Origin: Moduliflexus sp964602655
Lineage (GTDB): Bacteria > Moduliflexota > Moduliflexia > Moduliflexales > Moduliflexaceae
Reading direction: 5' to 3'
DNA length: 64,000 nt
Assembly: GCA_964602655.1 (NCBI GenBank)
Contig: CAZRSF010000022.1
Location: 1 to 64,000 of the forward strand
Part shown: piece after piece, positions 53,984 to 62,567 of the stretch
Position numbering within the stretch: position 1 is the stretch's first letter
Layout of the letters: every line of letters starts with the position of its first letter
The notes under the pieces: generated by a model
Seen by the model: the letters and a program-made list of their open reading frames with translations, nothing else
Told to the model about the DNA's origin: nothing
Databases searched by the model: none
Program-made: the position numbers and the translations under genes

Positions 53984-56900
53984 ATGGAACTGATAAAACA
54001 TCTCTTTGATCAAAGCAAAGATATTTACCGCGCCATTGAAAAAGTCATCACCTATAACGCGGCGCAGGAACGGCGGCTCAAGGCCGAAATCAGCGAATAC
54101 GTGGTCACGGACAGGATCGAGGATCAATTCGAAAAACTCCTGTCGAAAATGCAGCTTGCGATGGAGTCCGGCGGCGAAAACGAAGTCGGCGTCTGGGTCT
54201 CCGGTTTTTATGGCTCCGGGAAAAGCTCGTTTACCAAATATCTTGGATTCGCCTTCAATGACGAGGCGCAGATTGATGGCGTGCCGTTCGTCAGGCATAT
54301 GCAAGATCGCCTGCATACGCCCCAGGCCAGAGCGCTGCTCGGCACGGTCGTCAAGCAGTTTCCGGCGGCGGTCGTGATGCTCGATTTGGCAAGCGAAATG
54401 CTCGCCGGGGCCACGATGGAAGATGTCTCGACCGTACTGTATTACAAAGTGCTGCAATGGGCGGGCTATTCCCGCAACCTGAAAGTGGCGGCGTTCGAGC
54501 GCAAAATCAAAAAAGATGGCCGGGAAGAGGCGTTTAAACAGCACGTTCGCGAGCATTTCGGCGTCGAATGGGCGGTCATTCAGAACGATCCGTTAGCGAT
54601 TGACAGCCTGCTGCCGGAAATCGCGCATCAGATATACCCGGAATGGTTCAAAACCCCGACCGCCTTTTCGACGGAAACCGGCGATTTCTTCCAGTTCGAA
54701 AAAGACCGCGTGCAGGAGATGCTGGACATCGTGCGGGAAGCGAAAGGGAAGGAGTTTATTCTCTTCATTATTGACGAAGTCGGGCAATACGTCGGTTCGC
54801 GCCCCAACCTGATTCTCAATTTGGACGGATTAGCCAAAAACCTGAAACATCACGGCGGCGGCAAGGCGTGGATTATCGGCACGGCGCAGCAAACCCTGAC
54901 GCAAGATGATCCCCGCGCCGCGCTGAATTCCCCCGAACTGTTCAAACTCAAAGATCGTTTTCCGATCCAAATCGATTTAGAAGCCCGCGACATCAAGGAA
55001 ATCTGCATCAAGCGGCTGTTGGGCAAATCGCCGCGCGGCGCCACGCTCTTAGAGCAGCGTTTCGAGCAATGCGGCCAGGCGCTGCGGCATCACGCGAAAT
55101 TGCAGGACGCCAAATATTATGACTCCGACGTGACCAAAGAGAGCTTTGTCAATCTCTATCCGTTCCTTCCCGCGCATTTCGACATTCTGCTGAACCTGCT
55201 CAGCGCGTTAGCCAAATCCACCGGCGGCATCGGCCTGCGCTCCGCCATCAAGGTCATTCAGGACATTCTGATCGAAACCGGCGACGGCGCATCCGTGAAC
55301 TCCCCTCCTGGGAGGGGTTCGGGGTGGGTGGCCGGTTCTGGCGACGGGTTGCGGCTCAAGAACCCACCCCTACCCCTCCCAGGAGGGGAATCGGTCGCCT
55401 TCGGGGAAGGGCTGCCGCTCCCGATGGCGGAACAGGAACTCGGCTGTCTGGCGACAACGGTCACGCTGTATGACGCGCTGGAAAAAGACATCCGCAGCGC
55501 GTTTCCCTCGCTGCAACGCGCCGTCGAACATGTCGGCCTCGGCTTTCGCGACACTCAGCTGCATCACGCCATCGCCAAAACCGTCGCGGTGCTGCAAATT
55601 TTGGGCAACCTGCCGGTCACTATCCAGAACGTCGCCAGCTTGATGCACCCCGCCATTGACGCGCCTTCGATGCGGGCAGAGGTGGAACAGGCGGTCAACG
55701 ATTTGATTCAGGATGCGCAGACCCCGTTTGGCGAACAGGACGGCAATTTGCGGTTCTTCAGCGAAAAGGTCAACGAGATCGAGCGGGAACGCGCCCAGAT
55801 TCCGCTGAAATTGATTGAAACCCGGCGCATCTTCAACGAAACCGTCAAAGAACTCTTCAACCCGCTGCCATCCGCCCGCTTGCACGGTACGCTGGCCGTG
55901 ACTGCCGGCGTCAAAATCCAGAGCGGGACATTTGCCGCGAGTCTGGCCGGCGAACGGGAAACCATGCAGCTTGTGATGGAAATGGTCGAGCCGAATGAGT
56001 ACGAAACCGCCCGCATCCGTCTTGCGGACGAATCGCGCCAGCGCAGCGCCCAGGCCGCGATCTTCCTGATTGGGCGGACAACGCCGGAATTCGATTTCAA
56101 AAGCGCTGACATCTATCGCAGCAAAATGATCGCCGAAAAATACAGCCGCGATCCCGACGCGGAAGTCAAAGAGTATTGCCGCGCCCAGCTTGACCGGATC
56201 GCCAAACTCGGCGCGGAATTGCAGCGCCTGATCCTGCGCGGCTTGGCGGGAGGCTCGTTCATCTTTCGCGGACAGACGACAGCGGTGGACAGTCTGGCGT
56301 CAGACGTGATGGAATCGTGCAAAAAGCAAGTCGGCGCGGCGGCGGCGCAGGTGTTCGACCGGTACGCCGAAGCGCCGGTACGCGCCGACACCACGTTATC
56401 GGAAAAATTTCTGCGCGCCTGGCCGAAAGGAATTACCAGCGCGATTGACCCCTTGGGATTGGTGCAGATGCAGGGGGGCAAGGTCGCGCTCGCCACCGAC
56501 CACAAAGCGCTGCAAAGCCTGCGGGATTATCTCGTCCGGCATGGCGCGGAAGAGGGGAAACGTCTGAGCGAACATTTCACCGACGCGCCGTTCGGCTGGT
56601 CGCCGGATACGCTGCGCTATCTCGTCGCCGCGCTCTTCGTGGCGGGCGTGATCAAGCTCAAAGTGTCGGGGCGCGACATCACGACGAACGGGCAGCAGGC
56701 GTTGGATGCGCTGAAAAATAACAACAGTTTCAAAACCGTCGGATTGGCCTTGCGCGAAACGTTTATCAAGCCTGAAGATGCAGCGCGGGCGGCGGAGCGG
56801 CTGACTGACCTGATCGGGGAACAGATCGTGCCGCTGGAAGATGAAATCTGCAAAACCGCGATCAAATACCTGCCGCAATTCCAGACGCGCTACGCGCCAT

Positions 56901-57757
56901 TAGGCGAGAAATTGGCCGCGCTCGACCTTCCCGGCGTCGAACGCATCCACTCGTTGCAGCAGGAGATCGCTGACCTCCTGTTTGCCGACGCTTCGGACGC
57001 GCCACAGCGGTTGGGCAGCGAAGAATCCGCGCTCTACAATCATCTGAAATGGGCGAACGACGTGGACATCGCGTTCAAGCATGGCGTAGAAAAAACGATC
57101 CGCGCCATGCAGCAGCATTGCCGCGACATCGCCGCCCTGCCCGCTTCCGGCGTGCCGGGACAATTGCGCGACGAACTGAAAGACGAACTCGCCTACGCGC
57201 AGGAACGCCTCGGCAAAGAGGATTTTTACCGACACGCGCCTGACCTGAATACGACGCTGACCACCATGCAGAGCCGCGCCCGCGACGCGGCGGCGAGCAT
57301 GGCGCAGGCGCAGCAGCAGACGCTCAGAGACGCGCAACAGGCGTTGACCGAATGCGCCGAATGGGCTGAATTTACGCAGCAAGAACAGTCCGATATTTTC
57401 GCCCAGATCGAGCGGCTTCAGATCGAAGCCCCGCATGATCTGCCTGGCTTGAAACGCTTAGTAAATCAGGAATTCGTGATTCATTCCGAAGTCGGCACAA
57501 TCAGACAGAATCTTCTCCGCGAAGGCCAGGAACGGCGGCGGAAACGCGAAGAAGCAGAGGCGGCCAAACAGAAAGACATGCCGCTCGGCAAAGAGGGTGC
57601 ACAGACAGAAACGCGGACCATCGCCATCCCGGCCAGATTGAGGAACAAAGAGCAAATCGAAGCCCTGATTCGGCAGTTGCAGGAATTGAACAGCGCCTAT
57701 GGCGAGATTGACGTGACGGTGACGATAGCAACAACAACAGACCTCACAGGTGTTTAA
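53984..57757 (+). CDS. brxC: BREX ATPase BrxC/PglY
   Basis: About 1257 residues. ATG 53984 (MELIKHLFDQSKDIYRAIEK) is chosen over upstream codons in repeat DNA and follows GGGAGATT. Walker A GFYGSGKSS is near 74 and a Walker B-like FILFIIDEVGQY near 257. BrxC is the large ATPase of the BREX complex, thought to drive DNA engagement. Residues about 440-469 are an in-frame palindromic repeat (SPPGRGSGW ... PLPLPGGES) unlike the family. The last residues DLTGV and the stop lie in another palindrome. C-terminal third is coiled coil. Confidence 0.92.
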   Translation: MELIKHLFDQSKDIYRAIEKVITYNAAQERRLKAEISEYVVTDRIEDQFEKLLSKMQLAMESGGENEVGVWVSGFYGSGKSSFTKYLGFAFNDEAQIDGVPFVRHMQDRLHTPQARALLGTVVKQFPAAVVMLDLASEMLAGATMEDVSTVLYYKVLQWAGYSRNLKVAAFERKIKKDGREEAFKQHVREHFGVEWAVIQNDPLAIDSLLPEIAHQIYPEWFKTPTAFSTETGDFFQFEKDRVQEMLDIVREAKGKEFILFIIDEVGQYVGSRPNLILNLDGLAKNLKHHGGGKAWIIGTAQQTLTQDDPRAALNSPELFKLKDRFPIQIDLEARDIKEICIKRLLGKSPRGATLLEQRFEQCGQALRHHAKLQDAKYYDSDVTKESFVNLYPFLPAHFDILLNLLSALAKSTGGIGLRSAIKVIQDILIETGDGASVNSPPGRGSGWVAGSGDGLRLKNPPLPLPGGESVAFGEGLPLPMAEQELGCLATTVTLYDALEKDIRSAFPSLQRAVEHVGLGFRDTQLHHAIAKTVAVLQILGNLPVTIQNVASLMHPAIDAPSMRAEVEQAVNDLIQDAQTPFGEQDGNLRFFSEKVNEIERERAQIPLKLIETRRIFNETVKELFNPLPSARLHGTLAVTAGVKIQSGTFAASLAGERETMQLVMEMVEPNEYETARIRLADESRQRSAQAAIFLIGRTTPEFDFKSADIYRSKMIAEKYSRDPDAEVKEYCRAQLDRIAKLGAELQRLILRGLAGGSFIFRGQTTAVDSLASDVMESCKKQVGAAAAQVFDRYAEAPVRADTTLSEKFLRAWPKGITSAIDPLGLVQMQGGKVALATDHKALQSLRDYLVRHGAEEGKRLSEHFTDAPFGWSPDTLRYLVAALFVAGVIKLKVSGRDITTNGQQALDALKNNNSFKTVGLALRETFIKPEDAARAAERLTDLIGEQIVPLEDEICKTAIKYLPQFQTRYAPLGEKLAALDLPGVERIHSLQQEIADLLFADASDAPQRLGSEESALYNHLKWANDVDIAFKHGVEKTIRAMQQHCRDIAALPASGVPGQLRDELKDELAYAQERLGKEDFYRHAPDLNTTLTTMQSRARDAAASMAQAQQQTLRDAQQALTECAEWAEFTQQEQSDIFAQIERLQIEAPHDLPGLKRLVNQEFVIHSEVGTIRQNLLREGQERRRKREEAEAAKQKDMPLGKEGAQTETRTIAIPARLRNKEQIEALIRQLQELNSAYGEIDVTVTIATTTDLTGV
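55301..55390. repeat. palindromic repeat inserted in frame within brxC
   Basis: Arms of about 29 bp (CCCCTCCTGGGAGGGG core, then GGGGTGGGT) at 55301-55329 and 55362-55390, in inverted orientation with a few mismatches. Ninety bases, 30 codons, keep the frame open. Family relatives sit in spacers at 22166-22241 and near 53560. Confidence 0.85.
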
Positions 57758-57975
57758 AACCTGTGAGGTCTGTAAATTCCCGCCGCGCCAACGGCGCGAC
57801 TCATAATAGCCCAGGGCGTCAGCCCTGGGAAGACCGGCGCCTTGGCATCACGCTCTGAAAGAGCGTCTTATGAAGTCTCATGAAGCGCCCCTTCAGGGCG
57901 AAGACATCGGTGGCGTTCTGTTCCCCAGGGCTATCGCCCTGGGCTAATATGATTCGCGCCGTTGGCGCTATTGAG
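57738..57975. repeat. repeat mosaic at the brxC end and brxC-pglX gap
   Basis: A perfect CAGACCTCACAGG palindrome (57738-57772) contains the brxC stop codon. Then come AATAGCCCAGGGCGTCAGCC and its inverted partner, CTCTGAAAGAGCG and GCCCCTTCAGGGC hairpins to about 57971. No gene lies here; the pglX ribosome site TGGAGGAA begins at 57997. Confidence 0.88.
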
Positions 57976-58014
57976 AACCTGACAGCCCATGAGACATGGA
58001 GGAAAGATATTCTT

Positions 58015-61000
58015 ATGGCCTTTGATCAAATGACGCGCAACCGGCTGCAAAAATTCGTGGGGGACGCCCGCGCGCTGTTGGCGGAAGAATGCGCCCGCCA
58101 GTTACAGCAGGACTACGGCATCAGCCCCGCCACCGGCGACATCGCGGAGATGGCGAAACTGACGCATTTGGACGAAACCCGCCGCGAAACAGCGCGGCTG
58201 CTGCGAGCGATGGCGGCGCATTATCAGGCGGTCGCGCCGAATGACACGCTGGCCGCCATTTTGGATCGCATCGCGCGGGAGCAGGCGTTCACGGTGCTGA
58301 ACCGGCTCTGCGCCTTACGCATGGCGGAAGCGCGGGGGTTGCTCTTCGAATCGGTCGGCGGCGGCTATCAATCCAAAGGCTTTCAATTATACCTCAAACT
58401 CGCCGGGAGCGCATTAGGGGAAACCGGCGCGGCGTATCAATGCTACCTCTTCAGCCTGTTCGACGAATTCGCGGTGGATATGGCGGCGCTGTTCGACCGC
58501 TACGCGCCGATGGGGCGGCTTTTTCCGCGAGAATCGGCGCTGCTGGCCGTCTTGGCGAAACTCAACGATCCCGACATCGCCCCGCTCTGGGCGGAAGATG
58601 AAACCATCGGCTGGGTCTATCAATATTTCAATTCCGTCGAAGAGCGCCGCCAGATGCGAGCCGAATCGCAAGCGCCGCGCAACAGCCGCGAACTCGCGGT
58701 GCGCAACCAGTTTTTCACGCCGCGCTACGTCGTCGAATTCCTGACCGACAACACCTTAGGCCGCATCTGGTACGAGATGACGCAAGGCCAGACCGCCCTC
58801 GCCGACTCCTGCCGCTATCTCGTCCGCCGTCCCAATGAAATCTTTTTGCGGCAAGGGGAAGACATCCCCGCCTGCCCTGAAAGGGCAGAGGAATACAGCC
58901 AGGGGATTCATCCCCTGGAACAAGCAGACGGAACCATCCGCCCTGAAAGGGCGACGGAATGCAGCCAGGGGATTCATCCCCTGAATTTTGTTCCTGGGGA
59001 TGAATCCCCAGGCTCTATTGCGCTGCCCCTTCAGGGCAAAAACTCGCTGCGCTCTGTTCCTGGGGATAAATCCCCAGGCTCTATTGCGCTGCCCTTTCAG
59101 GGCAAAAGCCCCGCGCAAGAGGAGAATATCGCCGAACCCGTGTACATCCCGTTCCGCGCCCGCAAAGACCCGCGCGAGATTCGGATGCTCGACCCGGCCT
59201 GCGGCTCCATGCACTTCGGCCTGTACGCCTTCGACCTCTTCGAACGCATCTACGACGAGGCGTGGGAATGGGAAGAAGAAACCACCCGCCCTGAAAGGGC
59301 GACGGAATACAGACAGGGGATTCATCCCCTGGGAGATGCGCCGGGGATTCATCCCCTGAATGATGCGCACCCATTGCATGCCGCCTACCCCGACAAGGCC
59401 GCGTTCCTGCGAGATGTGCCGCGTTTGATTTTGGAACAGAACATTCACGGCATAGACATTGACCCGCGCGCGGCGCAGATTGCCGGGCTGTCGCTCTGGC
59501 TGCGGGCGCAGCGGAGTTGGCAGGCGCAGGGCGTGAAGGCCGCCGACCGCCCGCGCATCCGCAAGACGAACGTGGTCTGCGCCGAGCCGATGCCGGGGGA
59601 AGAAGACCTGCGGCAAGAGTTCGCCGCCACCCTGACGCCGAACGCGCTGGGGCAAATGGTAGAAAAAATTTTCAAAAAGATGGAATTGGCCGGAGAAGCG
59701 GGCAGCCTGCTGAAAATCGAGGAAGAGATCGCGGACGCGGTAGCGAAAGCGCGTGAAGAGTGCAACCGTCATCATGAGACGACACCTGAATTATTCCCTC
59801 GGATGTTCGCCCCCAAAGGCCAGTATGATTTTTCCGATTTGCCCGACCCGGAAAGGTTTCTGGACACCGCCGAGCAGCAGATTTTCGACGCCCTGAAACG
59901 CTACGCGGAACAGGCCGAAGCGACAGACGCCGACCGCCGCCGCCTCTTTGCCGAGGATGCGGCGCGGGGCTTTGCCTTTATTGATCTCTGCCGCAAACGT
60001 TATGACGTGGTGCTGATGAATCCGCCGTTTGGAGGTTCAAGTAAATTAGCACACTCTTATATTGAAACAGGATATTCTGATTCAAAAAACGATATTCTTT
60101 GTGCTTTTGTTGAAATGGGAGCTAACCGCCTTCTTGAAATAGGAAGATTAGGAGCAATAACAGCACGTCCCCCTATGTTCCTATCTTCAATGGAAAAATG
60201 GCGAACAAAGATTCTTTTTAGAAATGCTCCTATCAAAATATTTGTTGATTTAGGCGAGGGAGTTCTTGATACCGCAATGGTGAAATCTGTAGCTTATGTT
60301 TTACAGACAAACTCTAATATTTCTTTTTCTGTGCCATTTTTTGATGCTACAATGGCAATCGGTAAAGAAGAATTGTTACAAGACTGTTGCCAAAAACTAT
60401 TATCAAATTTATCTGATCAATCAATATTTTTACTTTCCCTTCGCGAATTAGAAGCATTTCCGAATAGGTCATTGGCGTACTGGACATCATATCGGATTAG
60501 ACGATGTTTCAAAGCATTTTCTTCCTTAAAGGATATGCAAATTGAAATCAAACAAGGGTTAGGGACAACAGATGATTTTCGATTTGTTAGAACTATATGG
60601 GAAACCCCTTTAATACGTTCTAAAGATACTTGGTTTCCATATGCTAAAGGAGGAGAAAGTCAATGGTTTTATGGAGATATTCATTTATCGGTAAATTGGG
60701 CATTAAGTGGCAAAGAAATATATGTTAAGACAGGAGTTCCATACGGAGGAGCAGGCGCTCCTATTCGAAACCCCTCTTATTATGGACGCCCTGGACTTAC
60801 ATATACAAGCTATACCAATAAAGGATTTCGCCCGCGAATTTTACCGAATGGCTGTATTTTTACAACTGCCGGAATGGGAATTTTTACTGAAAGAGCCATT
60901 GAATTATTGTCCTTGTTAAACTCGGCTACAGTACAATCTCTACTAACTTGTATTACGGATGATCGAAAATGGGAAGTTGGATATGTGCAAGCTATACCGA

Positions 61001-62316
61001 TTCCTCTAATTGATCAAGGATATGCTACAAAATTACAAAAGATTGCAAAAACATGTTGGGCTGAAATCCTATCAATATATTCATGCCAGGAAGAATCTCT
61101 TTCGTTTTTTCTCCCATATAAAAACTTTCATTTCAACAAATTAGATGCGTTATTGATAGAGATGAATAATACAGCCAAAGTTGCAGAAGAACATGTCAAC
61201 GAGATAATGAAAAATCTTGAATCAACAATACTTGATTTATATGAACTTCATGAATCTGATTTGAAAGTATCAAATTTACAGGAAAATTCCGAAAATGTTT
61301 ATGAACAGGAGATTGATTCACAATTAGAGTTTGGCTGTGATTCTATAACTTCATATTTATTAGGGGCAGCTATCGGTCGTTGGGACATCCGCTGCGCCAC
61401 CGGCGCAAAGCAGCCACCGGAACAGCCCGATCCTTTTGCGCCGCTGCCGGTCTGCCCGCCGGGGATGCTGCAAAACGCCGACGGCCTCCCCGCCGCGCCT
61501 TCGGACGTGCCGGACGATTACCCGCTGCGTATCGCCTGGGGCGGCATTCTGACGGATGACGAAGGCCATCCGGACGACATCGCGACGCGGCTGCGGGAGG
61601 CGCTGGAAGTCGTATGGGGCGACAACGCCGGGCAGATCGAACAGGAAGCGTGTCAGATTCTCGGCGTCAAATCGCTGCGGGAATATCTGCGCAAACCGGC
61701 GCGATTCTTCGCGGATCACCTGAAACGCTATTCCAAAAGTCGGCGGCAGGCGCCGATTTACTGGCCGCTTTCCACCGCCTCCGGCAGCTACACGCTCTGG
61801 CTCTATTATCACCGCCTGAGCGACCAGACGCTCTACACCTGCGTCAACGATTTTGTCGAACCGAAACTGAAACAGACGACGGAGGCCGCCGACGATCTGC
61901 GCCGCAAGCCGTTCCGTTCCCCGCAGGAAGAGCGGGAATTGGAACGATTGGCGGAGCTTGAAGCCGAATTGCACGACTTCCGCGCCGAACTGCTGCGCCT
62001 CGCGCCAGTCTGGAAGCCGAACCTGAACGACGGCGTTCAGATCACCGCCGCGCCGCTTTATAAACTCTTCAAGCTCCCGGCCTGGCAGAAAACCTTGAAA
62101 GCGACCTGGCAGGCATTGGAACACGGGGAATACGACTGGGCGCATCTCGCCTACAGTCTGTGGCCGGATCGCGTGCGCCGCGCCTGCCGCACAGACCGCA
62201 GCTATGCCATCGCGCACGGCCTCGAAGCAGAATTATGGGAAGAAGTCGCGCTCCCGGATAAACGCGGCAAATCCAAAACCGAATGGCGGCCAAAGGCGTC
62301 ATTCATTCAGCCCTGA
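58015..62316 (+). CDS. pglX: BREX adenine-specific DNA methyltransferase PglX
   Basis: About 1433 residues, longer than usual PglX (about 1200). ATG 58015 follows TGGAGGAA. SAM motif I reads DPACGSMHFGLYAFDL near 392 and motif IV MNPPFGG near 668, the N6-adenine type that marks host DNA in BREX. Residues about 287-364 and 424-449 are palindromic repeats translated in frame. Residues about 671-1120, the target-recognition part, come from a markedly AT-rich segment with rare-looking codons; GC-rich sequence resumes at WDIRCATG. The final residues and stop (FIQP-stop) enter another repeat. The frame is open throughout, so it may be functional. Confidence 0.92.
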   Translation: MAFDQMTRNRLQKFVGDARALLAEECARQLQQDYGISPATGDIAEMAKLTHLDETRRETARLLRAMAAHYQAVAPNDTLAAILDRIAREQAFTVLNRLCALRMAEARGLLFESVGGGYQSKGFQLYLKLAGSALGETGAAYQCYLFSLFDEFAVDMAALFDRYAPMGRLFPRESALLAVLAKLNDPDIAPLWAEDETIGWVYQYFNSVEERRQMRAESQAPRNSRELAVRNQFFTPRYVVEFLTDNTLGRIWYEMTQGQTALADSCRYLVRRPNEIFLRQGEDIPACPERAEEYSQGIHPLEQADGTIRPERATECSQGIHPLNFVPGDESPGSIALPLQGKNSLRSVPGDKSPGSIALPFQGKSPAQEENIAEPVYIPFRARKDPREIRMLDPACGSMHFGLYAFDLFERIYDEAWEWEEETTRPERATEYRQGIHPLGDAPGIHPLNDAHPLHAAYPDKAAFLRDVPRLILEQNIHGIDIDPRAAQIAGLSLWLRAQRSWQAQGVKAADRPRIRKTNVVCAEPMPGEEDLRQEFAATLTPNALGQMVEKIFKKMELAGEAGSLLKIEEEIADAVAKAREECNRHHETTPELFPRMFAPKGQYDFSDLPDPERFLDTAEQQIFDALKRYAEQAEATDADRRRLFAEDAARGFAFIDLCRKRYDVVLMNPPFGGSSKLAHSYIETGYSDSKNDILCAFVEMGANRLLEIGRLGAITARPPMFLSSMEKWRTKILFRNAPIKIFVDLGEGVLDTAMVKSVAYVLQTNSNISFSVPFFDATMAIGKEELLQDCCQKLLSNLSDQSIFLLSLRELEAFPNRSLAYWTSYRIRRCFKAFSSLKDMQIEIKQGLGTTDDFRFVRTIWETPLIRSKDTWFPYAKGGESQWFYGDIHLSVNWALSGKEIYVKTGVPYGGAGAPIRNPSYYGRPGLTYTSYTNKGFRPRILPNGCIFTTAGMGIFTERAIELLSLLNSATVQSLLTCITDDRKWEVGYVQAIPIPLIDQGYATKLQKIAKTCWAEILSIYSCQEESLSFFLPYKNFHFNKLDALLIEMNNTAKVAEEHVNEIMKNLESTILDLYELHESDLKVSNLQENSENVYEQEIDSQLEFGCDSITSYLLGAAIGRWDIRCATGAKQPPEQPDPFAPLPVCPPGMLQNADGLPAAPSDVPDDYPLRIAWGGILTDDEGHPDDIATRLREALEVVWGDNAGQIEQEACQILGVKSLREYLRKPARFFADHLKRYSKSRRQAPIYWPLSTASGSYTLWLYYHRLSDQTLYTCVNDFVEPKLKQTTEAADDLRRKPFRSPQEERELERLAELEAELHDFRAELLRLAPVWKPNLNDGVQITAAPLYKLFKLPAWQKTLKATWQALEHGEYDWAHLAYSLWPDRVRRACRTDRSYAIAHGLEAELWEEVALPDKRGKSKTEWRPKASFIQP
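58873..59106. repeat. four repeat units inside pglX (234 bp, in frame)
   Basis: Two forward units (58873-58918, 58939-58983; GCCCTGAAAGGGC ... CAGGGGATTCATCCCCTG) and two inverted units (58988-59038, 59055-59105; CCTGGGGAT..ATCCCCAGG ... GCCC(C/T)TTCAGGGC). Total 234 bp, 78 codons, no stop. Translated motifs include PERA, GIHPL, PGDESPGSIALP and FQGK. Confidence 0.9.
59286..59360. repeat. second repeat cluster inside pglX
   Basis: One forward unit with GCCCTGAAAGGGCGACGGAA and CAGGGGATTCATCCCCTG followed by an extra GGGGATTCATCCCC hairpin. It encodes PERATEYRQGIHPLGDAPGI and stays in frame, just after SAM motif I. Confidence 0.88.
60025..61375 (+). other. AT-rich target-recognition segment of pglX
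   Basis: The sequence switches within a few codons after MNPPFGG from GC-rich to strongly AT-rich (TTA, AAA, ATA, TAT codons dominate) and back near WDIRCATG. The borders coincide with the specificity region of the methyltransferase. This is the expected footprint of domain replacement by recombination. Confidence 0.85.
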
Positions 62317-62550
62317 AAGGGCAAAATATATTAGCCCAGGGCGTCAGCCCTGGGAAAAATGGGCAACCGCCGCGTCGCGCCCTGAAAGGGCGCATCATTG
62401 AGACGCTCTTTCAGAGCGTGACCGTTGAAACCTCCATCTCTTCCCAGGGCTGACGCCCTGGGCTAATATATCTTGCCCTTTCAGGGCGAAAAGCGGAATT
62501 ATCAAAACTCACGCCCTGGGCTAATATATCTTGCCCTTTCAGGGCGAAAA
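62304..62550. repeat. repeat mosaic between pglX and pglZ
   Basis: Begins in the pglX stop codon (CAGCCCTGAAAGGGC). Contains ATTAGCCCAGGGCGTCAGCC and its inverted partner, CTCTGAAAGAGCG-type hairpins, and a direct duplication of 40 identical bases (62453-62492 and 62511-62550; period 58). The second unit ends just before the pglZ ribosome site. Confidence 0.9.
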
Positions 62551-62567
62551 TAGGAATTGACAACCCA

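Noticed and set aside
57880..58014. Longer N-terminus for PglX
   Set aside because: The extension is translated repeat DNA; ATG 58015 has a good ribosome site and gives a normal start.
58873..59106. Possible CRISPR array inside pglX
   Set aside because: Units are palindromic, occur in both orientations, have irregular spacing and no unique spacers, and match intergenic repeats elsewhere in the window.
58756..59775. 339-codon reading frame antisense to pglX
   Set aside because: Shadow of a GC-rich gene and of its repeats; the plus-strand frame carries the methyltransferase motifs.
61360..62217. 285-codon reading frame antisense to pglX
   Set aside because: Arginine/proline-rich shadow frame opposite the conserved PglX C-terminus.
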